From positions 36,391 through 100,390 of IMG/VR virus record IMGVR_UViG_3300010160_000003: DNA of 64,000 bases. One strand, written 5' to 3'. The stretch is from a virus. How positions within the stretch are numbered: the stretch's first letter is position 1; every line of letters begins with the position of its first letter. Shown here in pieces: positions 42,801-51,372 of this stretch. Under the pieces are notes generated by a model. The model ran no database searches. It was not told where the DNA came from and saw only the letters and a program-made list of their open reading frames with translations. The translations under genes and the position numbers were made by a program.

Positions 42801-45800
42801 AAGAACATTTCCTGAAAGGTTTCCAGCATGAAGATCTTTATCACCACGAAGGTTTGCTGCTACTAGTTGTTTGAAGTATTCATCTTTTGTAAATTTACCA
42901 GTAAAATTAGATTCTGCAAATTTTGGATTAAACTGTGATTCTAACGCAAATAATTTTTTACCAGTTCTTGGATCTTGAATAACCTTTATGCTTTGAACTG
43001 GAGACTCTAATCCATGAACTTCTCTAGCAATTTGTGTTGCACGAATTTCTGCAAGAGCAGCCTTTTCATCCATCATGGCTTTTACAAAAACTTTTGATCC
43101 ATTTTCTTTTTCATAAACACCGCTTATGTGATTAGCATCAATAAAACTAAATCCAGATGATCTAGATACTTGTTTTACATATTTTGTTATAGAATCATTT
43201 TTAAATCTACTGGAGTTAACATCTTTCTCTGTTTCTAAAAACACCTTTTGTCTTTGAGTTTCTTTTTCTAAAGCAATTCTTTCTGCTTCTTTAAGAGCAT
43301 TTTTATTTATTTTTATTTGTCTTCCACCACCACGATTAACTCTTCCAGTCTTAAATCTATCGCCAATTAAGACACCAACATTTTTAGTGCCAGAGAATGT
43401 TCCAGTTTTACTACTAATTTCAGGTCTTTCATATGCGGTAATATTACCTGAAGAATCTCTTTGTACAGGAATCTTATAGTTTGAATCAAGTTTCATTACT
43501 GACTCTAATGCTTTAATTACTGACTGGCTTGTTTTTGTTTTTTTAACTTTATCAATAACCTCTGAAATAGGAGCATCAGGTGGGCTAAATTTTATGTTTG
43601 AAGAACCTCTTGGGCTAATTGCAGCAGGAGCATATAGTTTTTTTACTCCTTCTGTTAATTTTCCTCCAGCACCTTCTTTAATAAGATTACCAAGAATTCC
43701 ATTTTTTTCATCTCCCATTCTTGAATAAACATCTTGGTCTCCAATAAAAGTTGATGGATTTACGTCTAAAAATGATTTTATTAAACTTGTTCTTATTTTT
43801 TCACTAGTTTTATTTGCATCTTCTGGAGAAAAACCATCACCTATAAGTCTTGCGTTCATTGTATTTATTGCAGAGGCTTTTTCTATTTCTTGTAAATATT
43901 CACCAAGAGTTATTTTAGAATTAATTAATTTTGCATTTGTTTCTGGACTAACATCAAAACCAACTGCTGTATATGCATTTGCTTCAGCAAATCCAAGTTT
44001 TTTTATATTTTCTGGAAGGTTAGAACCTGTTAATGTTTGAAAATTTACTGCGTGAGCAAATACTGTTTTATTTGGTTTAACTTCACTTGTTCCTTCTGCA
44101 AATCCCTGCATTTTTCCATCAATTAAACCTTGTATTAATGCTCTTGCATATGGTTGCTGCATAACATCTTTTGTAACAACTGCTTCGCCAGGCTCTAGCA
44201 TTGCTGGAATAGTATCACCATTTCCAGAACCTGGGACCATCGATATACCACCTGCAAGTTTTCTAACTTTATTTCTTGATGCTGTTAACTTTCCTGCATT
44301 GGCTGTTTTTCCTGCAACTACTTTAGCACCACTAACCATCATACCTGGATTTGCCATAGCAAATTTTGCTGCTGCAACTGTTGCTTCAACATATGCGTTT
44401 CGCAAAAGTTTAACTGCAACTGTTTCTAATTCAAACTTTTGAGTTAACTGTGTATGAGCCTGATTAAGTGATGCTGCAACAGTGGCTGCCTCTAACTGTT
44501 CTGCATTTAAATAGTTTGTTTGTTCAGCAAGAATTTTTGAATTTCCGCTAAGTTTTAAGAATCCACCACGCATTGCAAGAAATAGTTTAATTATGTTTGC
44601 AGCACCATTAGCAAGTAAACCAAATGTCATAAGAAGAACTGGACCAATTACTCCAACAAGCGTTGTTGCAATTACTATAAACTTTTTAGTTCCATCACTT
44701 AAATTATTAAATTTTTCAAGAAAGTTTCCAATTACTTTAACTATTGGAGTAATCGCCTCTAAAAATGTTTTTCCAATTGGGGCAATTGAAAGTTTTAGTT
44801 GTTCAATTGATGCTTTAAAATTTGTTCCAACAGCATCTTCTATTGTTTTTAATTCTCGTTCTGATAAAATTGCAAGTTCTTCTATTGATTTTCCTGTTAA
44901 ACCTAAAACCACACTTGCTTGTGTTCCATCTTTTGCTACGTTTTGAAATAAAGTTGATAGTCTTGAGAATTGAAACTTACCAAATAACTGTTCAATTGCT
45001 CTTGCTCTTTGTAATGGGGCCAGTGTATCTAATGCTTGTGCAAACTGGATAACAGTATTTTTAATATCTCCTTGATTACCTTCAACAATACCTTTGATAT
45101 TAATGCCAAGACCACTAAGCATTGCACTTGCTTTTGCTGATGGGTTAATTAATGATGCAAGTCCAGACTTTAATGCGTTGGCACCTTCTGATGCATTGAT
45201 TCCACCTTCTTTCATGGCGGTAAGGAAAAATGCAAGATCTTCTACATCTCCACCAAGTTGTTTAATAACTGGTCCTGCTTTAGGAATAGCAATAGTTAAG
45301 TCTTCAATAGAAAGAGTTGTTTGGTTTTCAACAGCATTTAAAAAATTAATCTTAGTTGATAGTTCATCTGCTGCTATACCAAATGCATTTGTAAGAGATA
45401 TTGTTGTTTCAAGTGCAGCAGATTGCTCAACCCCGCCAAGTACTGCAAGTCTAGTTGCTTCTGAAACCTGTGCAGTTAAGTCTGATCCAGTCTTACCCAT
45501 TGCTGCTGCTGAAGCAGCCATTTCCATAGTTTTTGATACTGCAACACCATACTTTGTAAAGCCATCTGCAAGTTGTTGAACATCAGCAAGTGCCTTATTT
45601 GTTTGTGCACTTGTTGTAAACATATCTCCATAAACACGTTTAAACTTTACTGCTTGTGCTTCCAAGTCCATAAATGTTTTTGCAGCCATCGAACCAAAAT
45701 ACAGAAGAGGAACAGTAAAACCAACCATAAGTTGGCGACCTGCCCACTGTGTATTTTTACCAAAATTTAAAAGACTTGTTGATCCTTGTCTTACAACTTG

Positions 45801-46307
45801 ATTAAAAATTGCCTGTTTTTGTGCAGCAAGTGCAGTTTTTGTTGCATAATCATTCATGTTTAAGGTTTTTGGCGTAACAGCCATAGCCTTCATTGCACCG
45901 TTTGCATCACGACCCATTTTAATATATTGGGTTTGCATTTTCTTGACACGTTCTTCTGCTACCTTGCCAATTGTGTCAAATTCAGATCTAAATAGTTTTC
46001 CAAAAGTTTTTGAAGCACCGCCTGCATAACGGAAATACTCACGCATAGAAAGTTTATTAGTCTCTAATGCGTGAGTAAATGACTCCGTCGATGATCTAAC
46101 ACTACCCATTGTTGCAGTAAATTTGTTAGTGGCATTAATGGAATTTAAAAGATTATTTTGTAATCCTTTTTGTGCTAATGCTGCTGATTGGCTATTTTTT
46201 GCTACTGATGCATGAAATAATGCAATCTGACGTTGTAAAACCTTGAGTTCGGCTAATGCTGATGAGGCATTTATATTTATGCCTATATTAGCATTAACGT
46301 CACTCAT
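36855..46307 (-). CDS. Tape measure protein with embedded kinase-like domain (3150 aa)
   Basis: The first ~600 residues match phage tape measures ([39 protein letters not shown]). Motifs [15 protein letters not shown] (about 698) and [14 protein letters not shown] (about 3076) recur at both ends. Between about 1055 and 1290 is a kinase-like unit: K1076 in GSKVFVKA, D1158-LHAG-N1163, and D1179 in GVFDKA. Coiled coils follow, then seven 34-residue repeats (about 2635-2873) and Pro-Thr-rich linkers (about 2937-3025). At 0.15 nm per residue the tail would be near 470 nm. The kinase-like unit is unusual for a tape measure; its enzyme activity is unproved. Confidence 0.93.
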   Translation of the reverse strand: MSDVNANIGININASSALAELKVLQRQIALFHASVAKNSQSAALAQKGLQNNLLNSINATNKFTATMGSVRSSTESFTHALETNKLSMREYFRYAGGASKTFGKLFRSEFDTIGKVAEERVKKMQTQYIKMGRDANGAMKAMAVTPKTLNMNDYATKTALAAQKQAIFNQVVRQGSTSLLNFGKNTQWAGRQLMVGFTVPLLYFGSMAAKTFMDLEAQAVKFKRVYGDMFTTSAQTNKALADVQQLADGFTKYGVAVSKTMEMAASAAAMGKTGSDLTAQVSEATRLAVLGGVEQSAALETTISLTNAFGIAADELSTKINFLNAVENQTTLSIEDLTIAIPKAGPVIKQLGGDVEDLAFFLTAMKEGGINASEGANALKSGLASLINPSAKASAMLSGLGINIKGIVEGNQGDIKNTVIQFAQALDTLAPLQRARAIEQLFGKFQFSRLSTLFQNVAKDGTQASVVLGLTGKSIEELAILSERELKTIEDAVGTNFKASIEQLKLSIAPIGKTFLEAITPIVKVIGNFLEKFNNLSDGTKKFIVIATTLVGVIGPVLLMTFGLLANGAANIIKLFLAMRGGFLKLSGNSKILAEQTNYLNAEQLEAATVAASLNQAHTQLTQKFELETVAVKLLRNAYVEATVAAAKFAMANPGMMVSGAKVVAGKTANAGKLTASRNKVRKLAGGISMVPGSGNGDTIPAMLEPGEAVVTKDVMQQPYARALIQGLIDGKMQGFAEGTSEVKPNKTVFAHAVNFQTLTGSNLPENIKKLGFAEANAYTAVGFDVSPETNAKLINSKITLGEYLQEIEKASAINTMNARLIGDGFSPEDANKTSEKIRTSLIKSFLDVNPSTFIGDQDVYSRMGDEKNGILGNLIKEGAGGKLTEGVKKLYAPAAISPRGSSNIKFSPPDAPISEVIDKVKKTKTSQSVIKALESVMKLDSNYKIPVQRDSSGNITAYERPEISSKTGTFSGTKNVGVLIGDRFKTGRVNRGGGRQIKINKNALKEAERIALEKETQRQKVFLETEKDVNSSRFKNDSITKYVKQVSRSSGFSFIDANHISGVYEKENGSKVFVKAMMDEKAALAEIRATQIAREVHGLESPVQSIKVIQDPRTGKKLFALESQFNPKFAESNFTGKFTKDEYFKQLVAANLRGDKDLHAGNLSGNVLADVGTAGVFDKASGKREFSTNMKSMAEQARINLLGVNGGAKRFFAESTMDIPKNMTPDAYNSSMISEIDKTLPKLKNLVSSWTLNAEEKSMYQAMINRLEEARKVDWREFHKMHSAVLVTKDESLQDKKTKKVTPIKGKKKPVNVKSSSGSPKDTIITTIPKGKKVVQTPKVTYRIPGKADAPLAEKTPKQGMGGKAAMGSGALGGLGMASAMTGGNEKVTTGLFAASALLGILPMLTSTFSILAASVVAVGAGMLIYQKMQKDAAIRQGQYVASISATTKKMEEISVLTDTVGASQLTAKKKEAGSLQSYNDYNRQGSGFGDTFLKSEVGKTVNAGVFTSIEKNGAAAAAKELSLQLAAYISDGILTAEQANSIGDQIGTNLGDKTFTANVEGQLRMLVGPDGSDILKNPIKVRMNLIDTAEQAGKNIVSGGIKDNAAAAQLASYGVQNLALAQAQADAIYQITQKQIESLSKEILITSNKEKQLEIQEKIAGLTVQQGIDTEKTNARTAQSLNLAMKQFKNAKNPALNNPKESFPSFLGGNKGAVDIANLMHMNSSKSAYFDSLKGQVKDRYKDTLFATQANTVQSKLAKLSDIGFGTSTSQYSKAGFETSAKAQNFEVKMNLMMASGQLNPEQTTAMMDLFAGKLGELDSNLELGVKTHGIAKISEITQLLGGVSDKKLSTKLVIDMIKMKPAEFDKTGKAIALLQSMDGSEINLEVALTGLTKQNNKKLLELSALLDQVDSIKTPITKEILSKFIEDHKDSSSIANLEQLTKQYKDFAALPDEFKKETISRYISIYAVEFEDDNAKRKYIQDYAQEQIGESGPSELGSRQASIKRNKFLETNNITKDKSGKTKTLDQQIAEIAGKKTRTYTGDPVVDGSGKVVKTPTVAEVKPIDTNLNDLLLQLKLTRDASINAEGGLLELRRILGEKQDIKIFEGLNQELSNLGQNEDFINFVGGLDEAVKKGYVSVDRLNKKFVNLTTDGFAAARGYKEAVIGAFQSSAVVTIAGIEKQKSKFKELTSAGVTAKEAIEMLSDANFALSLSAAAPGPELDALIAKFRELKKAQENLGKVQDPLQHFKDKLSEVESEMNNFFSKAQTAVEGKYARSILSAEREIEAKQKVVEAAQKNVSDIQHTIDEIQSKIDEKQVKIETDVTRQLRIFEDQIKEYEDQISETFDIPIAAAQEKASDLSNDLSIIDHAAEAINKKYDVQQDALSKISELNQNLIAQEKQKISLADALSQGDISAAAQMSQDIQSTASEGAASGTGDSLNIAKEQELGNLRNANGLTRLQIEEAQFQITQDIYDLEEGREAIEAKIATIKKYNIKPLEDARKAILLDIRDLEDRIYNITNGIGDAKELNLFTANKELSSAQALLVIEQGKLKVIQDNQARDLQYLNDLKVQWAEVSGKIAESEVATIAFQDLLVKAAIFGAEIITQFDLLKLSIDFATVGAASYALIQKAIKDGAISDADVVALATAWGISQSQARQYLEGYLELNRRTLSDQQITNLGIAWGVPKTEAAKYAAFVTAILSQGLSSAEITKLGATWNLTESEVLKYASFVTTTLGTELSPVQIAKLGEAWGVPKTEAEQYAAFVTAILSKGLSSAEITKLGATWNLTESEVLKYASFVTTTLGTELSPVQIEALAKKWGVPYDEVAKYAAFVAATLDDDLSTKEITDLATEWGLTEDQVIAYAELIGQELTFNKSLTDPAENAKDGWNNASAALDNFLNKQKPMSRAAWNKLQATLPPEDQMSYDEYLATVSSTPTPTPTPTPTPTPTPTPTPTPTPTPTPPPGDTGNGAVHNPDEGANNPDRGNPTPSPTPSPTPTPSPTPTPSPTPTPSPTPTPKPTPKPPARPVFASGGIVKTTRAEPAPPQRMNMGGMVMPKYFAVGGYAKGTDTVPAMLTPGEFIMSKYAVDSYGINKMKSINDGSYSGQKVYNYNLSVNVKSDANPQDIARVVMTQIRQVDSQRIRTQRP
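37240..37345. repeat. Pro-Ser/Thr codon microsatellite in tape measure
   Basis: The plus strand reads GTTGGTGAAGGCGTTGGA in successive near-perfect copies, which encodes a PTPSPT-type linker on the minus strand. Such a repeat can change copy number by slippage. In-frame units of three or six bases would only change linker length. Confidence 0.9.
37412..37497. repeat. Pro-Thr codon microsatellite in tape measure
   Basis: The plus strand reads GGTGTTGGTGTGGGAGTT in four copies and a part copy, encoding (PT)n on the minus strand. It adjoins the first microsatellite through a short acidic spacer. Confidence 0.9.
37877..38189 (-). repeat. 201 bp tandem duplication in tape measure repeats
   Basis: About 112 bases at 37877-37988 occur again almost unchanged at 38078-38189, an offset of 201 bp (67 residues, two protein repeats). 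The motif encodes [12 protein letters not shown] units. The near identity at DNA level implies a recent duplication, as silent sites have not drifted. Confidence 0.85.
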
Positions 46308-46326
46308 GAATTTACACCTCTTTTAT

Positions 46327-46659
46327 TTAATTATTTGCAAGTACTGTGTTTAGCAGTGCATTAGCATCGCTAAGTTTTACTCCAGATGCCGCTTCAATAA
46401 TGCTGTAGACTGTTGGTAGATCTAAAACATCTTCCAACTTTGCTATATCCCCAGCCAATTCTGGCTTGTATTGCTCCATTGCAATTTGTACACATTCAAC
46501 GAGCAAAACCATAGACTTTTCGTTATCTTCTGCTACTAAGGCTACCTGCTCAAATTTCTTCATAAATGGACGAAGCAAGGAGATCTTTAAAGGACGCACC
46601 TTTATCTTTGTTCCATCCATAAGTGTCAGTTCTGCCCCATCATAAACTGTTGTTGCCAT
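46327..46659 (-). CDS. Tail assembly chaperone, short form (G-like)
   Basis: The 110-residue protein begins MATTVYDGAELTLMDGTKI and has RPLKISLLRPFMKKFEQVA, which matches the N-terminus of its larger neighbour at 46729. It lies directly before the tape measure, as the tail chaperone does in siphophages, and it corresponds to the lambda gpG-like short form. There is no overlapping frame to form a G-T fusion by frameshift. An extended -10 promoter and AGGAGG precede it. Confidence 0.75.
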   Translation of the reverse strand: MATTVYDGAELTLMDGTKIKVRPLKISLLRPFMKKFEQVALVAEDNEKSMVLLVECVQIAMEQYKPELAGDIAKLEDVLDLPTVYSIIEAASGVKLSDANALLNTVLANN

Positions 46660-46686
46660 TGTATTTCCTCCTGTTAAGTTATGTCA

Positions 46687-46695
46687 ATTATAGCA
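46687..46695 (-). promoter_or_regulatory. Extended -10 promoter TGC-TATAAT
   Basis: TGCTATAAT is 28 bases before the ATG at 46659, after the stop of the larger chaperone. It would drive the short chaperone and the tape measure separately from the tail-tube transcript. Confidence 0.65.
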
Positions 46696-46728
46696 CAAAT
46701 AGGCTATTTTTTAAGTTATTAAACATTT

Positions 46729-47439
46729 TTATTTCATTACGCTTGGATCTCTTTCATCGCCATAATCCAACCCCATATTTATACCAAACCCCGCCTTTTG
46801 TGCATTAACTCCTTGTAGAGCCAAAACGTCATTGCTATCTGTTGCTTTGCCACCGCTAAAGACTCTTGCTTTCATGTCTTCCCATTCTTTCTGTCCTTTA
46901 TTTTGATTTTTATCCCCGTCTAAATCCACACCTTGAATTGCTGCAAGAAACTTTTTTTCTGAATAATCTAACTCTCTAAGTACTTCAAGAGTTACCATCA
47001 GTTCTGGCATTGATAGATATGTTTCTAGTTCTTGATAATCTTTCCAGATACCCAGCAAAAAAACCTCTGCTTCAAGTTTTGCTAAATCTAGTGTCTCCCA
47101 GGTTTCTCCACTTTTTTCTGCTTGATCTTTTACTGGCTCTTCAGATTTTTGATTAATTTTAATTCCAGCAGATGAATCTAATATTTTATAAATTGTTGGC
47201 ATGTCAAAATTATCTTCTATATCTTTAGCGGTAGATGATATTTCTGGACAGTACTGTTTCATACATATACGAACACACTCTACTAAGACAGCGATAGATT
47301 CATCATCACTTTTTGCTTCTTTTACATTTTCAAATACCTCCATAAATTCACGAAGATATCTTATCTTTAATGGTATGATTTCTAATTCTTTACCATTAAA
47401 TAAAAATATTGTTTGATTTTTGTATACCCTGGTTGCCAT
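46729..47439 (-). CDS. Tail assembly chaperone, long form (GT-like)
   Basis: The start at 47439 gives a 236-residue protein whose first ~100 residues are paralogous to the 110-residue gene (MATRVYKNQTIFLFNGKELE; PLKIRYLREFMEVFENV). The rest (DLAKLEAEVFLLGIWKDY onward) resembles a T-type extension. In many siphophages G and GT come from one gene with a frameshift; here they are two genes. A longer frame start at 47478 lies within the terminator and is rejected. No strong ribosome site is seen. Confidence 0.75.
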   Translation of the reverse strand: MATRVYKNQTIFLFNGKELEIIPLKIRYLREFMEVFENVKEAKSDDESIAVLVECVRICMKQYCPEISSTAKDIEDNFDMPTIYKILDSSAGIKINQKSEEPVKDQAEKSGETWETLDLAKLEAEVFLLGIWKDYQELETYLSMPELMVTLEVLRELDYSEKKFLAAIQGVDLDGDKNQNKGQKEWEDMKARVFSGGKATDSNDVLALQGVNAQKAGFGINMGLDYGDERDPSVMK

Positions 47440-47461
47440 TATAATCAATTCTACCACAAAC

Positions 47462-47491
47462 AAAAAACCCACCTCCAATTAAGGAAGTGGG
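47462..47491 (-). terminator. Rho-independent terminator after tail tube gene
   Basis: CCCACUUCC (47491-47483) pairs with GGAGGUGGG (47476-47468), nine pairs with one G-U, and is followed by six U residues. It follows the major tail protein gene and should reduce expression of the chaperones below. Confidence 0.93.
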
Positions 47492-47527
47492 CTAGTTGTA
47501 ATCTAAAATTAGATTATTACAACATTA

Positions 47528-48163
47528 TTATGATGTAACTGTGTGGGTACGGTCAATGATCTTGCCGTATGATCCAGATGTATCTTCTGGTAGAAGACGG
47601 AATGATACTTCAAACATTGAAGCCTCATCACGCTTTGCTGAAACTGTTACGTTTTCAATTGATAGAGCACGGTATCCAACGTATATGCGCTCTACTGCAG
47701 CAGAATCATCACAGTCGCCTGTTCCTGGTCCTATTGCAACAATACCACGCTCAACTGGACATTCTCCGATGTCTCCAGCATTAAATGATAAAGTTCTTCC
47801 AGCAGATGAAGCCTTTGTTCCACTTAGATCATTGTTGTTTCCTGCTAGGGCCAATAGAAGGTTTTCTAAAGTAGCCTCAGCAAATGCAGTTGCAATGCTA
47901 ACTTGCATTCCCTGCTTATAAAGTTTTGCAACGTCAAGAATCTGGTCTACCTGGACTTCACCGAAGTCTGGTTGGAACTGCATTTCAAGTCCGTTTGTTG
48001 TGTAACCAACATTGTCATATCCTGCATCAGCAGAGAGAGTGTCTCTGTATGATTCTGATCCTGAAAATGCTGGGGACATTGTTGGTACTAAAGTTGTGTC
48101 TGCCATATAAAATGCTGCAGCACCAACGATAATGTTTGTTGATGTTCCACGGGTATAAGCCAT
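47528..48163 (-). CDS. Major tail tube protein
   Basis: The 211-residue protein begins AYTRGTSTNIIVGAAAFYM and has GLEMQFQPDFGEVQVDQ and a beta-rich plan typical of siphophage tail tube proteins. It is followed by a terminator, as expected for a gene that is made in large amounts. It lies between the tail terminator and chaperone genes. It forms the tube around the tape measure. The ribosome site is GAAAGAGGTG. Confidence 0.85.
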   Translation of the reverse strand: MAYTRGTSTNIIVGAAAFYMADTTLVPTMSPAFSGSESYRDTLSADAGYDNVGYTTNGLEMQFQPDFGEVQVDQILDVAKLYKQGMQVSIATAFAEATLENLLLALAGNNNDLSGTKASSAGRTLSFNAGDIGECPVERGIVAIGPGTGDCDDSAAVERIYVGYRALSIENVTVSAKRDEASMFEVSFRLLPEDTSGSYGKIIDRTHTVTS

Positions 48164-48239
48164 TTGTTCACCTCTTTCTTAAATAGATATTAAGTTGTTT
48201 TGGCGTTTTTGTTTCCTCAGACATAATTATAACATCTTT

Positions 48240-48860
48240 TTATATGACTATTTTTCCGCCTGCTGGCAATCCTTCTGGGGTCCAATTAGACCCCATCATA
48301 ATGTCTTTTGAATATTCATCAAAAACTGGCATCGGATGGTAGTCAAACTCAATAATAAACTTGTTGCCACCATAGGTTCTTGCTGTACCAAAATCAATAA
48401 TGTCTCTTGCTTCTTCTAATTGATAAACCTTGAATCTATGAAAATAAAATACGTTATTTATAAAATTAGGGCTTTCTTCTGTTCCTAGGTTAACCTTGCG
48501 AATAGAGCACCAATTGTTAACTTCTTCTGCTGTTTCGTCTAGCCTATCCATTAATCTTAAAACTGCCTCTTGTATTTTTATCATATTTACCGTTGAGTTT
48601 TCTGCTGTGGCATAAAAATAATACAAAATTTGTTCTGTTTTTATATGCGGGAATTTACTCTTATTCATTCTTGATAATCTATCATAAACACACATGACCC
48701 CATCCTGAGATGATGGAAATGTATTAGTTAAATCATCAAGGGTTGATGGGGATGATGGGAAAAATGGAAGCCTAGTAAAGCCAGCAAGATCTTCTACTTT
48801 TGTTTGTAAATATTTATTAATCCAAATTAATGGCGTGTTTAATAGATCTGTATCAGCCAT
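48240..48860 (-). CDS. Tail terminator-like protein
   Basis: The 206-residue product lies directly upstream of the tail tube gene, where the tail terminator is found. It has YKTEQILYYFYATAENSTVN and FYFHRFKVYQLEEARDIIDF, consistent with a small ring protein. It overlaps the next gene by eight bases. The call is by synteny and size. Confidence 0.65.
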   Translation of the reverse strand: MADTDLLNTPLIWINKYLQTKVEDLAGFTRLPFFPSSPSTLDDLTNTFPSSQDGVMCVYDRLSRMNKSKFPHIKTEQILYYFYATAENSTVNMIKIQEAVLRLMDRLDETAEEVNNWCSIRKVNLGTEESPNFINNVFYFHRFKVYQLEEARDIIDFGTARTYGGNKFIIEFDYHPMPVFDEYSKDIMMGSNWTPEGLPAGGKIVI

Positions 48861-49530
48861 GTATTAGCCCCGCATTCGTTATCCATTTATATCCTACGGA
48901 CATTCCTTTTGATCTCCCAGAAACTTTGCCTGCACGAATATTTTTTTTGTATAATATTGGATTTTCTAAATATGCGGCAACCCCGCTTGATCTTAAGAAT
49001 GCTTGAGTAAAATACTTTTTAAAGAAAGAATCAATTATATTTTCAAAAGCACCAGTAGTTGCATTTCCTCCTGGACTGTCAACTGTGACGCTACTTTTAG
49101 TAAAAACCGTTTCTCCATCTTGTTCAAAAACCAAAACATCAGAATTTCTTGGAGTAATTACAACTGAAATTCCTTGCTCCATAATTTTTGCCTTGTCGTA
49201 GAATGGAACATTTGATCCATTTTTAATTGATGAAGATTGTTTAAAATTTGTCATAAATGATAAACCTAGATTGCTTACCGTATAGTTTATATCATATAAT
49301 CTTGCTTCTGGGCTTCCTACCTTAGACCATTCATATATGTGGTGAAGTGCTTGAGGGTTTACCCTTGCATTTGAGTCAATATACTTTTCTAAGACTTCTT
49401 TTACATTTAGTCCAAGGTTTTTAAAAAATACTGATTTACCTGCTTTTACTCCATCCAAATATCCCAAAGAATATTGAACAATGTTGTTCATTTCTTTTGT
49501 AAATTGCTTAGTGTTTACGGATACTCTCAT
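48853..49530 (-). CDS. Tail completion protein, HK97 gp10-like
   Basis: The 225-residue protein has RVSVNTKQFTKEMNNIVQYS at the start and QALHHIYEWSKVGSPEARLY, the pattern of HK97 gp10-type tail completion proteins. It is coupled to the head-closure gene by one-base overlap. It links connector and tail terminator in the head-tail chain. Confidence 0.65.
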   Translation of the reverse strand: MRVSVNTKQFTKEMNNIVQYSLGYLDGVKAGKSVFFKNLGLNVKEVLEKYIDSNARVNPQALHHIYEWSKVGSPEARLYDINYTVSNLGLSFMTNFKQSSSIKNGSNVPFYDKAKIMEQGISVVITPRNSDVLVFEQDGETVFTKSSVTVDSPGGNATTGAFENIIDSFFKKYFTQAFLRSSGVAAYLENPILYKKNIRAGKVSGRSKGMSVGYKWITNAGLIHG

Positions 49531-49976
49531 TATATATCCGACCCCTGATTCTCTGAACGGCGTATAGCCAAAGCATAATAATCTGGATCTCCAAATGGTC
49601 CTATAATTGGAGACTGAGACTCTATCTCATATATTGTTGACTTACCAGCCCTTACTCCAGAAGTTTCTATGTATAGTGGAACATCTGTTCTTGTTCTAAT
49701 GTTTGTTATAACTACATTTGTTATTGAGTCTGCATTATTTTCTTGTGAAAATCTAATGTCCTTTTTTGTTCTTCCCATTAAAACTTTTTTTAATGTTATG
49801 TTTACATTTGGCTTTACTTCTTGGTCTACCGTTCCATCTTTAGAAAAATTACAGATTATTGTTTTATTAAAAACCCAGGTTTTTTGAACATTGCCGTATG
49901 CTCCTTGTTCAACTATTGGATAGTAGACATCTGCTTTCATGGGATACATGAAGTCTGTATCTTCGCATGATTCCAT
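49530..49976 (-). CDS. Head closure-like protein
   Basis: The 148-residue product is beta-rich and acidic, with YPMKADVYYPIVEQGAYG and NVVITNIRTRTDVPLY. Order (after the connector, before the completion protein) fits a head closure protein such as HK97 gp9-like or lambda FII-like. It is coupled on both sides. No motif is decisive. Confidence 0.6.
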   Translation of the reverse strand: MESCEDTDFMYPMKADVYYPIVEQGAYGNVQKTWVFNKTIICNFSKDGTVDQEVKPNVNITLKKVLMGRTKKDIRFSQENNADSITNVVITNIRTRTDVPLYIETSGVRAGKSTIYEIESQSPIIGPFGDPDYYALAIRRSENQGSDI

Positions 49977-50953
49977 TATAAAATCCCAGGTCTGACAATG
50001 TTATTGAGGTACTTGTCTAAAATCTTATCAACTAGAATATTACCAGTTCCATCAAGTAATCTTTTATCATATTCAATTTTAAACTGCTCTGTGCTATATG
50101 CTTTTACATATCTTTTGTAGTAGTCAAGTTTTCCACATTTAATATCATTAATAAGCATCTTAGTTGCGTCTTGAATGTCATATGGCACTACCTTGTACCC
50201 AGTTTCTAAAAGAATAATATAATCTGTTCCTTCAGAAAATGCCACTCCACCACTAACCGTTTGAACGTTTCCGCTGTCTTCTGTATCAAATAAAGAGATT
50301 GAGTCTGAGTATCCTAATGGTATTCTTGCAGGTTTTCTTTCTGCACGGTTTAAAGCATCTACTGTTTCTACGGGATCCTTTGTAATTGCAGTCTTGTCTT
50401 TTGTTATTAAAAAGTTATATGTAGTTAATGCCGCTGGATCTTCTGATGAGTCATATACTAGTTCTGCATTTTCATGTACCGTTAAAATTTTATGTGCTTT
50501 ATCCCATAATGGAATATAGTCAGTTCCTTGGCCAACAACTTCTAGGTAGGTTCTCTTATAATAAAATCCACCGACAACGGAATCAATTATTGTTCTTGCA
50601 AGGTTTTCATACTCTGTATATTCTGTAATTTCTGTTGGTGTTGTTCCAAGTGTTGATGGATCTACATATGGCCTTACAATGTCTAAATTATCTTCTAAAA
50701 CAATATCTCCACGAGAATCCTGAACTCCAGAGACTGTAATGCTTTCGTAAATTGTAACGGGATAAGACTTGTCATATTTAAGAAAATTTCCAGTAAGGCT
50801 ATAAGTTAAAACTTTTTGAGCACTAGAAACAAGAATAATCTCAAGTTCTGTTTGTTCTAGTAGGTCATCAATTACAATAATATACTCTGTAGATGCATCT
50901 GGAACTGTATAAGAAAGAGTCAGTGGGTATGGGGGAAGTCTAAGTATTTGCAT
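49976..50953 (-). CDS. Head-tail connector/adaptor-like protein (large)
   Basis: The 325-residue protein is unusually large for a head-tail adaptor. Its C-terminal half (DATKMLINDIKCGKLDYYKRY with helices) looks like a connector helix set, and the N-terminal half is beta-rich with DASTEYIIVIDDLLEQTE. It may carry an extra beta domain outside the connector ring. It overlaps the small upstream gene by one base. The assignment rests on order. Confidence 0.55.
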   Translation of the reverse strand: MQILRLPPYPLTLSYTVPDASTEYIIVIDDLLEQTELEIILVSSAQKVLTYSLTGNFLKYDKSYPVTIYESITVSGVQDSRGDIVLEDNLDIVRPYVDPSTLGTTPTEITEYTEYENLARTIIDSVVGGFYYKRTYLEVVGQGTDYIPLWDKAHKILTVHENAELVYDSSEDPAALTTYNFLITKDKTAITKDPVETVDALNRAERKPARIPLGYSDSISLFDTEDSGNVQTVSGGVAFSEGTDYIILLETGYKVVPYDIQDATKMLINDIKCGKLDYYKRYVKAYSTEQFKIEYDKRLLDGTGNILVDKILDKYLNNIVRPGIL

Positions 50954-51288
50954 TATTTACCGTAATAATTCGCTAGTTCTTCTGGTGTTGCGCTACGAAC
51001 CTTTTTAAGAGTTAGCCATTTTTCTGAGGATTCTTTTGAAACAATATTGTAGCCAGTTATAAGTTGCCCTACTCCTTGCCAATGAAGATTTCCTAATGAA
51101 TATACGGCAACCTTTTCATTTATTTTTACTTCTTCTTTTAATTCTTGGGCTGGTTCTGGAACAAAATTATTAATAATTTCTAAAATTTCATTTCTTGTTT
51201 TTGCCTCATTTATAGCAATATTATTTTTTTTGGCATAGGCTTCTAACTCAAATACTGTTTTTTTACTTAAATCATTAATAGTAATCAT
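50953..51288 (-). CDS. Small protein with SAP/Rho-N-like start
   Basis: The 111-residue product begins MITINDLSKKTVFELEAYAK, then KTRNEILEIINNF, a SAP-like or Rho-N-like helix-loop-helix, and a C-terminal part with HWQGVGQLITGYNIV and KVRSATPEELANYYGK. Head-decoration or completion function is possible, as it lies directly after the major capsid gene. It starts a new transcript past the capsid terminator. The function is unknown. Confidence 0.6.
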   Translation of the reverse strand: MITINDLSKKTVFELEAYAKKNNIAINEAKTRNEILEIINNFVPEPAQELKEEVKINEKVAVYSLGNLHWQGVGQLITGYNIVSKESSEKWLTLKKVRSATPEELANYYGK

Positions 51289-51304
51289 ACGAGCCTCCTA
51301 AGTT

Positions 51305-51313
51305 ATTATACCA
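51305..51313 (-). promoter_or_regulatory. Extended -10 promoter TGG-TATAAT after capsid terminator
   Basis: TGGTATAAT follows directly after the U-rich end of the capsid terminator and lies 17 bases before the ATG at 51288, with AGGAGG in between. It would restart transcription of the connector genes. Confidence 0.65.
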
Positions 51314-51315
51314 GA

Positions 51316-51351
51316 ATATGAAGAAGGGAAGCCACTGTTACATGACTTCCC
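51316..51351 (-). terminator. Terminator after major capsid gene
   Basis: GGGAAGUCA (51351-51343) pairs with UGGCUUCCC (51334-51326), nine pairs with one G-U, followed by UUCUUC. The U-tract is interrupted, so read-through is likely. It matches the terminator after the tail tube gene in plan. Confidence 0.85.
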
Positions 51352-51372
51352 TCTTTCAATTATTTATGAGTA

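Noticed and set aside
46327-46659. Ribosomal frameshift G/GT tail chaperone
   Set aside because: The short gene ends 20 bases before the tape measure start and there is no continuing alternate frame; the long form is a separate gene upstream.
46661-46686. TTGACA-like promoter overlapping the short chaperone ribosome site
   Set aside because: The matching -10 would lie on the ATG, so it could not serve this gene; it is likely chance overlap with the ribosome site.
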